Shown here piece by piece: positions 23,734 to 32,981 of a DNA stretch of 42,474 bases. The notes under the pieces are model-generated. The model saw only the letters and a program-made list of their open reading frames with translations. It did no database searches and was not told the origin of the DNA. How positions within the stretch are numbered: the first letter of the stretch is position 1; every line of letters starts with the position of its first letter. The stretch covers positions 1 to 42,474 of the forward strand of contig NZ_PSWS01000069.1 in assembly GCF_002932875.1 (NCBI RefSeq). The letters run 5' to 3'. Source of the DNA: Rathayibacter tritici. Its GTDB lineage: Bacteria > Actinomycetota > Actinomycetes > Actinomycetales > Microbacteriaceae. The translations under genes were made by a program, and so were the position numbers.

Positions 23734-25098
23734 ATGGCAGATCGCGAATACGGCTTCAAGACGCGTGCGATCCACGCGGGCAACATCCCCGACGCGGTGA
23801 CGGGCGCCCGCGCCCTGCCGATCTACCAGACGAGCGCGTTCGTCTTCGACGACACCGCCGACGCGGCCGCACGCTTCGCGCTGCAGAAGTACGGCAATGT
23901 CTACTCGCGCCTGTCGAACCCCACCGTCGCCTCCTTCGAGGAGCGGGTCGCGAGCCTCGAGGGCGGCCTTGGCGCCGTCGCGACCGCCTCCGGACTCTCG
24001 GCACAGTTCATCACCTTCGCGGCGCTGGTGGGCGCGGGCGACCACGTCGTCTCCTCCGCCAACCTCTACGGCGGCTCGATCACCCAGCTCGACGTGACGC
24101 TGCGGCGCTTCGGAGTGGACACGACCTTCGTGCGCTCCAGCGAGCCGGCCGACTACGCGGCGGCGATCACCGAGAAGACGAAGGTGCTCTATGCCGAGAC
24201 GATCGCCAACCCCTCCGGGGAGATCGCCGACATCGAGGGCCTCGCCGCGGTCGCGCACGCCGCCGGCATTCCGCTGATCATCGACTCGACGGTCGCCACG
24301 CCCTACCTCGTCCGACCGATCGAGTGGGGCGCCGACATCGTCATCCATTCGGCCACCAAGTTCCTCGGCGGACACGGCACCACGCTCGGCGGCGTCGTTG
24401 TCGAATCGGGGCGCTTCCACTACTCCCGGGAGAAGTTCCCGCTGCTGCACGATCCGGTCGCGTCCTACGGCGACCTGTCCTGGGACGGCAACTTCGGCGA
24501 GTACGGCTTCCTCACGCGCCTCCGGGCCGAGCAACTGCGTGACATCGGCCCGGTGCTCGCCCCGCACTCCGCGTTTCTGCTCGCACAGGGCGTCGAGACG
24601 CTGCCGTACCGGATCCAGGCGCACGTCGACAACACGCGCCGCGTCGCCGAGTGGCTCGACGCCGACCCGCGGATCGACGCCGTCTACTGGGCTGGCCTCC
24701 CCGCGCACCCGCATTACGGCCGTGCGCAGAAGTACCTGCCGAAGGGTCCGGGCTCGGTCTTCAGCTTCGTGGTGAAGGGCGGTCGCGCCGTCGGCCAGAC
24801 CTTCATCGAGTCGGTCGACCTCGCCAGCCACCTCGCGAACATCGGCGACGCGAAGACGCTGGTCATTCACCCCGCCTCGACGACGCACGCGCAGCTCACC
24901 GAGGAGCAGCTGCTGCACGCGGGCGTCCTCCCCGGCCTCGTCCGTCTCTCCGTGGGTATCGAGGACGCGGACGACATCGTCTACGACCTCGACCAGGCGC
25001 TGACCCGCGCCGTCGAGAAGCACGGCACCCCCGATGCTCCGACGGAGCTGCCGGAGGACACCACCACGACCCTGCACACCCCGGCCGTGGAGGTCTGA
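23734..25098 (+). CDS. metY: O-acetylhomoserine sulfhydrylase (aminocarboxypropyltransferase)
   Basis: PLP enzyme of the Cys/Met metabolism family that makes homocysteine from O-acetylhomoserine and sulfide. The 454-residue protein has the long MetY-type insertion that separates it from MetB/MetC. It shows the PLP phosphate-binding segment ATASGLSAQF, the stacking Tyr region SSANLYGGSITQL, the Asp in IPLIIDSTVATPYL, and the Schiff-base Lys in VIHSATKFLGGHGT. The C-terminus carries the family's LVRLSVGIEDADDIVYDL. The first 50 codons of the longer frame are unrelated. A CoA-binding protein gene follows two bases later, a recurrent pairing in actinobacteria. Confidence 0.96.
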   Translation: MADREYGFKTRAIHAGNIPDAVTGARALPIYQTSAFVFDDTADAAARFALQKYGNVYSRLSNPTVASFEERVASLEGGLGAVATASGLSAQFITFAALVGAGDHVVSSANLYGGSITQLDVTLRRFGVDTTFVRSSEPADYAAAITEKTKVLYAETIANPSGEIADIEGLAAVAHAAGIPLIIDSTVATPYLVRPIEWGADIVIHSATKFLGGHGTTLGGVVVESGRFHYSREKFPLLHDPVASYGDLSWDGNFGEYGFLTRLRAEQLRDIGPVLAPHSAFLLAQGVETLPYRIQAHVDNTRRVAEWLDADPRIDAVYWAGLPAHPHYGRAQKYLPKGPGSVFSFVVKGGRAVGQTFIESVDLASHLANIGDAKTLVIHPASTTHAQLTEEQLLHAGVLPGLVRLSVGIEDADDIVYDLDQALTRAVEKHGTPDAPTELPEDTTTTLHTPAVEV

Positions 25099-25100
25099 GC

Positions 25101-25670
25101 ATGAGCACCACCGACACCGTCGTCCAGCTGTCCAACGGGCTCAGCTGCTCCGTCCCACCCGATTCACCTCTCGCGACGATGCTGCATTCGCAGCGCACCT
25201 GGATCGGCCCCGACGCGCGCACCCGCCTCGACATCCTCCGCCGCGCGAAGACCGTGGCCATCGTGGGCGCCTCACCGAACCCGGCCCGCTCCTCCTTCTT
25301 CGTGGCGACCTACCTGCAGCAGTCGAGCGACTACGAGCTGTACTTCGTGAACCCGAACGCCACCGAGATCCTCGGGCAGCCGGTCTACCGCAGCCTGGCC
25401 GAGCTCCCGGTCGTCCCCGACATCGTCGACGTGTTCCGCAGGGCGAGCGACATCCCGGCGGTGATTGACGACGTACTGGCCGTCGGCGCTCCCACGGTCT
25501 GGGTACAGCTGGGCATCTGGAACCAGGAGGCGGCCGAGTACGGCGAGTCGAAGGGCCTGACCGTCGTGATGGACCGCTGCATCAAGGTCGAACACGCCCG
25601 CTTCCACGGCGGACTGCACCTGCTCGGCTTCGACACCGGGCAGATCTCGGCGCGCAAGACGCTGCGCTGA
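25101..25670 (+). CDS. CoA-binding domain protein (YccU-like)
   Basis: A 189-residue single-domain Rossmann protein. It has the nucleotide-binding strand-turn KTVAIVGASPNPARSSFFVATYL (about residues 48-70), the beta-strand FVNPNATEILGQPVYRSLAELP, the segment DIVDVFRRASDIPAVIDDVLAVG, and the conserved ending WVQLGIWNQEAA and MDRCIKVEHARF. Relatives bind CoA or an adenine nucleotide, and some may act in acylation control. It follows metY by two bases with GGAGG eight bases upstream, so a role in methionine or sulfur metabolism is likely but inferred. Confidence 0.9.
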   Translation: MSTTDTVVQLSNGLSCSVPPDSPLATMLHSQRTWIGPDARTRLDILRRAKTVAIVGASPNPARSSFFVATYLQQSSDYELYFVNPNATEILGQPVYRSLAELPVVPDIVDVFRRASDIPAVIDDVLAVGAPTVWVQLGIWNQEAAEYGESKGLTVVMDRCIKVEHARFHGGLHLLGFDTGQISARKTLR

Positions 25671-26184
25671 GCCGGTCCTGCGCGAGATGCCACTTACGCG
25701 CGCCTTTCGCGGCGTGTCGTCCGCACAAGTGGCATCTCGCGGCGGGGATGTTGCCCTCCACGGTGACGAGCTGGCGGAGGGTGTGGCGGATCTCCACGAG
25801 GCCGGCCGCTCGGGCATCACCCGGTCGATCGCTGCGGGCGGGTCGCGCGTCGCCTCCCCTGCAGAGGGGCCCGAGTGGCGAGGGCCCTGGAACGGTCGTC
25901 GTCCGGGTGCCCTCGGCTGGAGTTCCGCCAGCCAGCACGTCTGAGCGACGCGCCGACAACCCGGGCGTGTCGCCCTTGTGCGCAGTGTCGCTCGGTTCGG
26001 ACCCGGCCGCCTCCCCCGCGCGACGGATCCCCCTCCGCGTTCCGTGGAGGCTCTCTGGACACTGGATCCCAAGCGGGCCCGGCGGCGCCGGAGCAGGAGT
26101 AGGCCTGAAGGACACGGGAGACCCACTCCCCGATCGCGACAACGACGTCCGGCCGCTCGCGGCCATGAAGAGGTGCACGAAACG
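25671..26184. other. Intergenic region with a palindromic element, upstream of the peptidoglycan-binding pair
   Basis: These 514 bases hold the 61-bp palindromic element at 25681-25741 and presumably the promoter of the secreted pair. I looked for a c-di-AMP (ydaO) riboswitch, often found before actinobacterial wall hydrolases, and could not find its conserved blocks. No open frame is convincing. The sequence contains several short GC-rich hairpins but no tract I can assign. Confidence 0.5.
25681..25741. repeat. 61-bp palindromic element (family B), intergenic copy
   Basis: Perfect 15-base terminal inverted repeats at 25681-25695 (CGCGAGATGCCACTT) and 25727-25741 enclose a 31-base core. A copy of the same total length lies inside hrpA at 34294-34354, with identical terminal repeats and a core similar in the opposite orientation (shared GCGGCGTGTCG). 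It starts ten bases after the stop codon of the CoA-binding gene. Confidence 0.9.
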
Positions 26185-27216
26185 ATGAGACAGTTCACCA
26201 CCACCGCATCCACCACCGCACCCACCACCGCACCCGGCCCGCGATGGCCCCGGGGCCGCCTCCTGGTCGCCGGAGTCGCCTGTGGCGCTCTCGCCTTCGG
26301 GTCGCTGGCCACGGCGCCACTCGCCGTCGCAGCCCCCGCGCAGATCTCGGCGGTGTCCGTCACGGCCGCCGCCTGGCCCGTCGTCGCCCAGGGCGAGAAC
26401 AGCGCCAACGTCCGTACCCTCCAGCACCTGCTGAACGCCGCAGGCCAGTCGGTCGACGCGGACGGCGTGTTCGGCTCCGGTACCGCCGCCGCGGTCACCG
26501 CGTTCCAGAGTGCCCGGGGGCTCTCGGCCGATGGCATCGTCGGTCAGCAGACCTGGTCGGCGCTGATCACGACCGACTCCTCCGGCGACTCCGGCGAAAC
26601 CGTCACCGCTCTGCAGGTGCAGCTGAACAAGACCGGCGCTGGGCTCAGCGTCGACGGCGAGTTCGGAGCTGCGACGCTGGCCGCGGTGAAGGGCTTCCAA
26701 TCCGCGGCCGGCCTCACGGTCGACGGGGTCGTCGGCCCGCAGACATGGCAGTCGCTCGTCGGCTCCGGTTCCGGCTCGACGCCCGACCCGGGCCAGCCCG
26801 GCGAGACGTTCGCCACCCTGAGCGACGAGCAGCTCTCCAACGTGCGCACGATCATCGCCGAGGGCAAGACCGCTGGCGTCCCCGAATACGGCTGGGTCAT
26901 CGCGATCGCGACGGCGATGCAGGAGTCGCGCCTGCGCAACCTCTCCGGCGGCGATCGCGACTCCGTCGGACTGTTCCAGCAGCGTCCCTCCTCCGGCTGG
27001 GGCACCGCCGCCGAGCTGATCGACCCCGTCTCCGCGTCGCGCGCCTTCTACGGAGCCGCGAACAGCCCCACCAGCAACTCCGGCCTGCTCGACGTGCCCG
27101 GCTGGGAGTCGCTGTCGGTCACCGTTGCGGCGCAGGCCGTGCAGAAATCCGGCGTGCCGGACGCCTACGCGCAGTGGGAGACCCTGGCCCGCGAGGCCGT
27201 CGAGAGCGAGGGATGA
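26185..27216 (+). CDS. Secreted protein with two peptidoglycan-binding domains and a lysozyme-like domain
   Basis: A 343-residue exported protein. A signal peptide (Arg residues at 20-25, hydrophobic 27-50, AVAAPA cut region) is followed by two PG_binding_1 domains (about 70-130 and 138-192, each ending DGIVG/DGVVG...TW). A Ser/Pro/Gly linker and a C-terminal domain with IAIATAMQESRLRNL and DSVGLFQQRPSSGWGT follow; this resembles transglycosylase/lysozyme-like domains common in actinobacteria, with Glu247 the likely catalytic acid. Start ATG at 26185 after GAGG; earlier in-frame starts lack a signal-peptide rationale. The next gene overlaps or abuts it, so the two are probably made together and act on the wall. 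Confidence 0.85.
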   Translation: MRQFTTTASTTAPTTAPGPRWPRGRLLVAGVACGALAFGSLATAPLAVAAPAQISAVSVTAAAWPVVAQGENSANVRTLQHLLNAAGQSVDADGVFGSGTAAAVTAFQSARGLSADGIVGQQTWSALITTDSSGDSGETVTALQVQLNKTGAGLSVDGEFGAATLAAVKGFQSAAGLTVDGVVGPQTWQSLVGSGSGSTPDPGQPGETFATLSDEQLSNVRTIIAEGKTAGVPEYGWVIAIATAMQESRLRNLSGGDRDSVGLFQQRPSSGWGTAAELIDPVSASRAFYGAANSPTSNSGLLDVPGWESLSVTVAAQAVQKSGVPDAYAQWETLAREAVESEG

Positions 27217-27221
27217 GGATC

Positions 27222-28250
27222 ATGACCACCGACACCGAGACCACCACCATCGAGACCGAGGGCAGCGCCCGGCCGCAGACAGCCCGCTCCCGCATCCTCG
27301 CGGTCATCACCGCCGTCCTGCTCGCCGTCGGCGTCACCGTCGGCGGGGCCACCAGTGCCCAGGCAGCCGACTGGCCCGTGCTCTCCTCCGGATCCAGCGG
27401 TGAGGACGTGACCACGGCGCAGTACCTCCTCCGTGGCTCCGGCCAGTCGCTCGCCGTAGACGGGGCCTTCGGCTCCGGCACGGCGGGGGCCGTCACCGCC
27501 TTCCAGTCGGCCAAGGGCCTTGCCGCCGACGGTGTGATCGGCGAGGCGACCTGGGGTGCGCTCACCGTCACCGTCCGCAGCGGCTCCACCGGCGACGCGG
27601 TCAGCGCGGTGCAGACCCAGCTGAACGCGAACGGCGCCTCCCTCGCGGTCGACGGCGTCTTCGGCGCCGGGACCGACTCTGCGGTGACCGGCTTCCAGAG
27701 CGGAGCCGGTCTGACGGCGGACGGCATCGTCGGACCCGCCACCTGGAAGGCTCTGATCGCCGGGACCGGCGGCGGAGGGGGCACCACTCCCCCGCCCAGC
27801 GGCGACTCCGCAGCCACAGCGCAGGCCATCCTCGACAATCCGGGCATCGAGCTCTACGAGCTGGGCGCCGACTCCGGCGCAGACGCGGCCTCGACCTCGC
27901 TCGTCAACATCCGTGACACCGCCGAGGGGAAGCCGGCCAAGACCAGCTCCGGCGGTGATGCGGGAGTCACCGAGGTGGCTCTGGACCCGGCCATGCTGAA
28001 CGGGCTGCTCCGCCTGAACACGGAGTACGGCTTCGACCTCCGCGTCACCTCGATCGCGGGTGAGGATCACAGCAGCACCTCCCGCCACTACACCGGCCAC
28101 GCGGTCGACATCGACCGGATCAACGGCGTGACCGTGCTGAATGGCGCCGACCACCAGGCAGTGCAGGACGCCTGCGCCGCCCTGGGTGCGACACTTACGC
28201 TCGGCCCGGGCGACCCCGACCACGACAACCACGTGCACTGCGAGTGGTGA
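27222..28250 (+). CDS. Secreted protein with two peptidoglycan-binding domains and an M15-like peptidase domain
   Basis: A 342-residue exported protein with a signal peptide (hydrophobic residues 25-47, cut near SAQA-AD), two PG_binding_1 domains (about 56-112 and 117-175), a Gly-rich linker and a C-terminal zinc peptidase domain. The M15 pattern SxHxxGxAxD is present at 287-296 (His289 and Asp296 as ligands), with a second His site in HDNHVHCEW at the very end. This predicts a D,D- or L,D-carboxypeptidase-like enzyme acting on peptidoglycan stems. The ATG at 27222 has GAGGG nine bases upstream; the ATG at 27213 would overlap the previous stop as ATGA. The wall-binding halves resemble those of the preceding gene, implying duplication. 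Confidence 0.87.
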   Translation: MTTDTETTTIETEGSARPQTARSRILAVITAVLLAVGVTVGGATSAQAADWPVLSSGSSGEDVTTAQYLLRGSGQSLAVDGAFGSGTAGAVTAFQSAKGLAADGVIGEATWGALTVTVRSGSTGDAVSAVQTQLNANGASLAVDGVFGAGTDSAVTGFQSGAGLTADGIVGPATWKALIAGTGGGGGTTPPPSGDSAATAQAILDNPGIELYELGADSGADAASTSLVNIRDTAEGKPAKTSSGGDAGVTEVALDPAMLNGLLRLNTEYGFDLRVTSIAGEDHSSTSRHYTGHAVDIDRINGVTVLNGADHQAVQDACAALGATLTLGPGDPDHDNHVHCEW

Positions 28251-28270
28251 CCGCGGCGACACGCTGAGGA

Positions 28271-28299
28271 GGGCGGGCATCCGAGAGGGTGCCCGCCCG
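28271..28299 (+). terminator. Terminator hairpin after the peptidoglycan enzyme pair
   Basis: GGGCGGGCA and TGCCCGCCC arms with extra inner pairing around a short loop, about 20 bases past the stop codon. No clear U tract. Confidence 0.55.
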
Positions 28300-28320
28300 T
28301 CCGCCGTCCCGGGACGGGCG

Positions 28321-28326
28321 TACGCT
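28321..28326 (+). promoter_or_regulatory. Leaderless -10 hexamer of sdaA
   Basis: TACGCT ends six bases before the ATG at 28333. Confidence 0.45.
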
Positions 28327-28332
28327 CGGTGG

Positions 28333-29712
28333 ATGAGCGCCTACGTCTCCGTCCTCGACCTGTTCAGCGTGGGGATCGGCCCGTCCAGCTCGCACACCGT
28401 CGGGCCGATGCGCGCGGCCCTCGCCCTCGCTGAGCGGATCCGTGACGCCGGCCTCCTCGGCCGCGTGAGCCGCGTGGTCTGCACCCTCTACGGCTCCCTC
28501 GGTTCCACGGGGATCGGCCACGGCACTCCGGACGCCGTGGTCGCCGGGCTCGCCGGCTTGGACCCCGAGACGTGCGATCCGGCGCTGGTGCGCGGTGCCT
28601 GGCAGCGCCTCGACGCCGAAGGAGCGATCCTCCTGGCCGGCCAGCAGCGCCTCGCGATGACGCGGGACGACGTCGCCTTCGAGCCCCGCACTCGACTGCC
28701 GGAGCACCCGAACGCGCTGACGTTCAGCGTCTGGGTCGGCGAGGACGCCCTGCCGGTGTGGGAGCAGACCTACTACTCGATCGGCGGTGGCTTCATCCGC
28801 CGAGCGGGCGAGCACGCCGAGCTGGCGGCCCTGGCTCCGCACCCCTACCCCTTCGTCTCGGGGCTCGACCTGCTTGCGATCTGCGACCGGACCCGCTCGA
28901 GCATCGCCGAGATCGCCGCCGCGAACGAGCGCGCACTGCACCCCGGGGTCGACGTCGACGCCCGCCTCGACGCGATCTGGGACGCGATGGCCGCCTGCGT
29001 CGAGCACGGCCTGGCGACCGACGGCGTCCTGCCCGGTGGCCTCGGGGTGCGCCGCCGCGCATCGGTCCTCCGCGAGCGGCTCGAGGCCTTCGAGGAGGAC
29101 CCGCTCGACCGCGCCCGCGCGACCTCGGTGGAGTGGCTGCACGCCTTCGCGCTCGCGGTGAACGAGGAGAACGCCGCGGGCGGGCGCGTGGTGACGGCTC
29201 CGACGAACGGAGCCGCGGGGATCATCCCCGCCGTCGCCCACTACTACCTGCGGTTTGTGCCGGGCGCCGATCGCGCGGGCCTGCGCCGCTTCCTCCTCAC
29301 CGCCACCGCGATCGGCTCGCTCTGCAAGACGAACGCGTCGATCTCAGGTGCGGAGGCGGGCTGCCAGGGCGAGGTCGGCTCGGCCTGTGCGATGGCCGCC
29401 GGGGCACTCTGCGCGGTGCTCGGTGGCACTCCTGGGCAGGTCGAGAACGCGGCCGAGATCGCGATGGAGCATCACCTCGGCCTCACCTGCGATCCGGTCG
29501 GCGGACTCGTGCAGATCCCCTGCATCGAGCGGAACGCGATCGCCTCCTCCACCGCGGTGAGCGCCGCCCGCCTTGCGCTGCACGGCGACGGCGATCACCG
29601 CGTCTCCCTCGACGCCGTGATCGAGACAATGCGTCAGACCGGCATCGACATGTCCTCGAAATACAAGGAGACGAGCGAGGGCGGTCTGGCGGTGAACGTC
29701 ATCGAGTGCTGA
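28333..29712 (+). CDS. sdaA: L-serine ammonia-lyase, iron-sulfur dependent
   Basis: Deaminates L-serine to pyruvate using a 4Fe-4S cluster. This is the single-chain form: the 459-residue protein has the beta-domain signature [13 protein letters not shown] near the N-terminus and [13 protein letters not shown]. The alpha domain follows, with [18 protein letters not shown] and the cluster cysteines in [50 protein letters not shown]. The end ...GLAVNVIEC carries the conserved terminal Cys of the family. It appears leaderless and stands alone between the wall-enzyme terminator and the rhodanese gene. Confidence 0.96.
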   Translation: MSAYVSVLDLFSVGIGPSSSHTVGPMRAALALAERIRDAGLLGRVSRVVCTLYGSLGSTGIGHGTPDAVVAGLAGLDPETCDPALVRGAWQRLDAEGAILLAGQQRLAMTRDDVAFEPRTRLPEHPNALTFSVWVGEDALPVWEQTYYSIGGGFIRRAGEHAELAALAPHPYPFVSGLDLLAICDRTRSSIAEIAAANERALHPGVDVDARLDAIWDAMAACVEHGLATDGVLPGGLGVRRRASVLRERLEAFEEDPLDRARATSVEWLHAFALAVNEENAAGGRVVTAPTNGAAGIIPAVAHYYLRFVPGADRAGLRRFLLTATAIGSLCKTNASISGAEAGCQGEVGSACAMAAGALCAVLGGTPGQVENAAEIAMEHHLGLTCDPVGGLVQIPCIERNAIASSTAVSAARLALHGDGDHRVSLDAVIETMRQTGIDMSSKYKETSEGGLAVNVIEC

Positions 29713-29799
29713 GGCGCGCGGGCGGCGGTACCTCGACGCGAGACGGCGCGAACATGAACCCGCATGACGCGCAGGGGCACGCATGTCGGTGGTGCCGCC

Positions 29800-29805
29800 T
29801 AGCGT
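29800..29805 (+). promoter_or_regulatory. Leaderless -10 hexamer of the sulfurtransferase gene
   Basis: TAGCGT ends seven bases before the GTG at 29813. This supports the GTG over the in-frame upstream start at 29783. Confidence 0.5.
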
Positions 29806-29812
29806 GGACGGC

Positions 29813-30700
29813 GTGAGCACCTCCTCCGCCCCGTATCTCGCCCGGCCGATCGTTTCGACCCAGTGGCTCGCCGACCAGCTCGGCCGTGAGCACCTCGTCG
29901 TGGTCGATGCGAGCGTCCTGCTCGTGCCCGGCTTCGACGGCCGCCTCGGCTACCTCAGCGGCGATGAGCAGTACCTCCTCGAGGGGCACGTCCCCGGCGC
30001 CGTCTTCGGCGACGTGCTCGCGCAGCTGTCCGACTCCGAGGCATCCCTCCCCTTCACGCGCCTCGACCCCGAGCGGTTCGCGGCCGCCACCGCAGCCCTC
30101 GGCATCGACGACGACTCGGTGGTCGTCGTCTACGACTCCGCGGTGGGCCAGTGGGCCTCGCGCCTGTGGTGGCTGCTGCGCGCGGCCGGGCACGATGCGG
30201 TCGCGGTGCTCGACGGGGGCCTCTCGGCCTGGCGTCGCGAGGAGCGCCCGATCGAGACCGGGCATGTCGAGCCCGCAGCGAGCGGCGGGATCACGGTCCG
30301 TGAGGAGCGCCCGCTGTGGATCGATAAGGCCGGCGTCGAGCGCGTCGTCCGCGGCGAGGCACCGGGGGCCCTGGTCTGCGCACTGCCGCCGAAGGAGTTC
30401 ACCGGCGAGGAGGGGCGGCGCCCGCGCCTCGGGCACCTGCCGGGTTCGCGCAACGTCCCAGCCGGGCGCCTGGTCAATCGCGCGGACAACACTCTCCTGC
30501 CGCCGGAGCGGCTGCGGTCGCTCTTCGGCGAGAGCCTCCAGGCCGAGCGGATCGTTCTCTACTGCGCGGGCGGGATCGCGGCCACCGCCGACGCTCTCGC
30601 GCTCGCGGTGCTCGGGGTCGACACGGCGGTGGTCTACGACGGCTCGCTCAACGAGTGGGCGGCCGATCCCGAGGCGCCGCTCGTGGTCACGGCCGCGTGA
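29813..30700 (+). CDS. Sulfurtransferase with two rhodanese domains
   Basis: Thiosulfate or 3-mercaptopyruvate sulfurtransferase. The 295-residue protein has an inactive N-terminal rhodanese domain (about 8-150, [21 protein letters not shown] ... [21 protein letters not shown]) and an active C-terminal domain with [14 protein letters not shown] and the catalytic loop [13 protein letters not shown], with Cys251 as the persulfide carrier. The loop CAGGIAA fits neither the classical mercaptopyruvate (CGSGVTA) nor thiosulfate (CRKGVTA) consensus exactly, so the donor is open. It is convergent with the next gene, with a 14-base overlap of the two 3' ends. Confidence 0.9.
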   Translation: MSTSSAPYLARPIVSTQWLADQLGREHLVVVDASVLLVPGFDGRLGYLSGDEQYLLEGHVPGAVFGDVLAQLSDSEASLPFTRLDPERFAAATAALGIDDDSVVVVYDSAVGQWASRLWWLLRAAGHDAVAVLDGGLSAWRREERPIETGHVEPAASGGITVREERPLWIDKAGVERVVRGEAPGALVCALPPKEFTGEEGRRPRLGHLPGSRNVPAGRLVNRADNTLLPPERLRSLFGESLQAERIVLYCAGGIAATADALALAVLGVDTAVVYDGSLNEWAADPEAPLVVTAA

Positions 30701-32531
30701 TGAGCTCCTCCGGGAGCCGAGTGGTCGGCAGGGCGCAGACGAAGGCCTCGCAGGAGTAAGCGGTCGGCAGGTCCTCCCGGGAGGTCCTCCCCTCGAACAG
30801 TCCGAAGCCCGCGTGCGCCCACTCCCGCGCGCCCTCGTCCGAGACGCCGACGAGGACCCCGAAACCGGCCGACCGCGCCCCGCGTACCGCCTCCGCGGCT
30901 CCGGGACCGACGACCACCAGCTGCCGCACCGGACGCGCGAGCCGCGACGCCAGCGCGAGTACGGCACCGAAACCCATCGGTTGCCGGAGTGCACCGGGCG
31001 CGATCGCGGCGACCACCGCCTCCGCCGCCTCCCGGTAGCGCTGGAACCCGGTGAGAAGGTACAGCTCGTGCGCCGCGTCCGCGGTCGCCGAGAGCCCGGA
31101 GGGGTAAGCGCCCTCCGAGGGATCCGCCGCGAGCTGCAGACCGCGCGCAGTCAGCACCGGGTCGCCTCCGCCCGGGAGCGCAAACGGCAGCGGGCCCTCG
31201 GCCGCGTCGAGCGCGCCGTCGATCAGGGTGCGCGCGGCGACCGCGAAGCGCGGCCGACCCTCGGCGAGCGCGAGCTCGAGGAAACCGCCGGCGAGCATCC
31301 CCACGTCCTCCAGCGCTGGGCGGGCGGCCGAGACCGTGCCGTCGAGGGACGCGCGAGCCACGACGCGCCTGTCGGCCATGTGCCGCTGCACCACGGCGTG
31401 GGCGGCGCGGCGGGCCGCCTCGATCCACTCCTCGCGCCCCACCATCCGCCCGGCGCGGGCGAGCGCCCGGATCGCCAGGCCATTCCAGCCGGTAACGATC
31501 TTCTCGTCGAGAGCCGGAGGCGCGAGCCGCGAGCGCTCCTCGGCCAGGTAGTAGCCGCCCTCCGAGCGCTGCCCGTCGACGACGCTCTCCGAGTCCTGGG
31601 CCGACGCGAATCCGCCGCCCGGCCGCTCGAGGGTGCTCAGGAGGAAGGCGGCGATCCCTTCCGCGATCGTGGTCAGCTCGTCGACCCGGGCGTCGGATCG
31701 CCCGAGCAGAACCGCCGCGACGTCGAGCAGCTGCGCATTGTCGTAGAGCATCCGCTCGTAGTGCGGGTCGCTCCAGTCGGCCCGAGTCGCGTAGCGGAAG
31801 AAGCCGCCGTCGCGATCGCGGAGCGCCGACGCGGCGAGCGCGAGCAGCGTGCGTTCGGCGAGCGCCGCTCCCGAGGCTCGCGAGGCCAAAAAGGCGAGCA
31901 CCGGGGCGACCGGGAACTTCGGGGCGCCGCCGAAGCCGCCGTGCACGAGGTCCTCCTCCGCCGCGAGCGCATCCACTGCGGCGTCCAGCGCGGCGTCGTC
32001 TGGAAGGCCGGAGTCGCTCGGCAACGCCGCGGTCGCCTCGCGCAGTGCCGCGGCGAGTCCGCCAGCTGTCGCTTGCACCTCCTCGCGCCGCAGCCGCCAC
32101 GCCTCCGAGACCGCCTCGAGCACATCGGAGAAGGCGGGCACGCCGCCGACGGCCCGCGGAGGGAAGTAGGTCCCGGCGAAGAAGGTCTCGCCGGCGGGGG
32201 TCGCGAAAACGGTCAGCGGCCAGCCCAGCTGGCGGGTGAAGGCGCTCGCGGCAGTCAGGTAGGCGGTGTCGACGTCGGGATGCTCCTCCCGGTCGACCTT
32301 CACCGCGACGACGTCGGCGTTCAGGCGCGCGGCGAGCACCGGATCCGAGAACGACTCCCGCGCCATCACATGGCACCAGTGGCAGGTGGAGTAACCGATC
32401 GAGATCAGCACCGGGACGTCTCGGCGGACCGCCTCGGCGAACGCCTCCTCGCCCCAGGGGAACCAGTCGACCGGATTGTCCGCGTGCGAGCGGAGGTAGG
32501 GGCTGACACTGGAGCGCAGACGTTCGGCCAT
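30687..32531 (-). CDS. YyaL/SSP411-type protein: thioredoxin-fold domain plus six-hairpin glycosidase-like domain (DUF255)
   Basis: A 614-residue cytoplasmic protein of the DUF255 family. The N-terminal thioredoxin-like domain begins [27 protein letters not shown] and has a CxxC site, Cys50 and Cys53, in [14 protein letters not shown]. The rest is an alpha/alpha toroid like N-acylglucosamine 2-epimerases ([51 protein letters not shown]). The biochemical role is unresolved. The ATG at 32531 has TAGCGT seven bases upstream; the longer frame adds ten unrelated residues. It overlaps the convergent sulfurtransferase gene by 14 bases. Confidence 0.93.
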   Translation of the reverse strand: MAERLRSSVSPYLRSHADNPVDWFPWGEEAFAEAVRRDVPVLISIGYSTCHWCHVMARESFSDPVLAARLNADVVAVKVDREEHPDVDTAYLTAASAFTRQLGWPLTVFATPAGETFFAGTYFPPRAVGGVPAFSDVLEAVSEAWRLRREEVQATAGGLAAALREATAALPSDSGLPDDAALDAAVDALAAEEDLVHGGFGGAPKFPVAPVLAFLASRASGAALAERTLLALAASALRDRDGGFFRYATRADWSDPHYERMLYDNAQLLDVAAVLLGRSDARVDELTTIAEGIAAFLLSTLERPGGGFASAQDSESVVDGQRSEGGYYLAEERSRLAPPALDEKIVTGWNGLAIRALARAGRMVGREEWIEAARRAAHAVVQRHMADRRVVARASLDGTVSAARPALEDVGMLAGGFLELALAEGRPRFAVAARTLIDGALDAAEGPLPFALPGGGDPVLTARGLQLAADPSEGAYPSGLSATADAAHELYLLTGFQRYREAAEAVVAAIAPGALRQPMGFGAVLALASRLARPVRQLVVVGPGAAEAVRGARSAGFGVLVGVSDEGAREWAHAGFGLFEGRTSREDLPTAYSCEAFVCALPTTRLPEELITRP

Positions 32532-32538
32532 GCGTTCC

Positions 32539-32544
32539 ACGCTA
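32539..32544 (-). promoter_or_regulatory. Leaderless -10 hexamer of the DUF255 gene
   Basis: TAGCGT on the minus strand ends seven bases before the ATG at 32531. Confidence 0.5.
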
Positions 32545-32608
32545 GACGTGGGGTATGCCACAGGTCAGGGGCTTGCCGGGACCAACGGTCGCCGCGGGCT
32601 CTCGTCGC

Positions 32609-32860
32609 TCAGCGCTCGAAGAACCAGCCCGTCGGCCGCTCCGTGCCGCGGACGACGGTGCCGCCTCCGCCGCCTCCGCCGCTCCCGCCGCGACGGCCGA
32701 GGGCCAGGTAGGCGAGGCTTCCGACGAACGGGGCGATCACGATGAACGCCACCCAGGCGACCTTCGCGACCTTCGAGAGCCGCGGATTCGACACCACTCC
32801 CTGAATCGCGAACAGCAGCAGCACGATGTTCAGCACGACCAGCAGGGACTGCGGATTCAT
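32609..32860 (-). CDS. Small PLDc_N (phospholipase D nuclease N-terminal-like) membrane protein
   Basis: An 83-residue protein with two membrane segments (about residues 4-24 and 34-54), a NPRLSKVAKVAWVAFIVIAPFVGSLAYLALGR pattern typical of PLDc_N domains, then a glycine-rich tail and WFFER. The ATG at 32860 has GGAG six bases upstream; the longer frame to 33001 is unlikely because it would read through the hrpA promoter region. Family members are membrane-anchoring modules of unknown function when found alone. It is divergent from hrpA. Confidence 0.8.
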   Translation of the reverse strand: MNPQSLLVVLNIVLLLFAIQGVVSNPRLSKVAKVAWVAFIVIAPFVGSLAYLALGRRGGSGGGGGGGTVVRGTERPTGWFFER

Positions 32861-32966
32861 CGGGTGCTCCACGGGATTGTGCGCCGCGGTCGACCGGCGC
32901 CGAAGCGCCCGACCGGGCAGGACGTCCCACGACGTTTCGCGGGACAGGGCATTGTCGCACGCGGCG

Positions 32967-32972
32967 TAGGAT
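32967..32972 (+). promoter_or_regulatory. -10 hexamer of hrpA, near-leaderless
   Basis: TAGGAT ends nine bases before the ATG at 32982, and the gap contains GGAGGG. The gene could be leaderless or carry a very short leader that keeps the Shine-Dalgarno site. Confidence 0.4.
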
Positions 32973-32981
32973 GGAGGGCTC

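Noticed and set aside
25745-26184. Possible c-di-AMP (ydaO) riboswitch before the peptidoglycan enzyme pair
   Set aside because: Location is suggestive, but I could not find the conserved blocks of that riboswitch, and the GC-rich pairing seen is what random high-GC sequence gives.
29886-32711. 941-residue plus-strand frame across the sulfurtransferase and DUF255 genes
   Set aside because: Overlaps two well-supported genes in other frames and has Ser/Arg-rich shadow composition.
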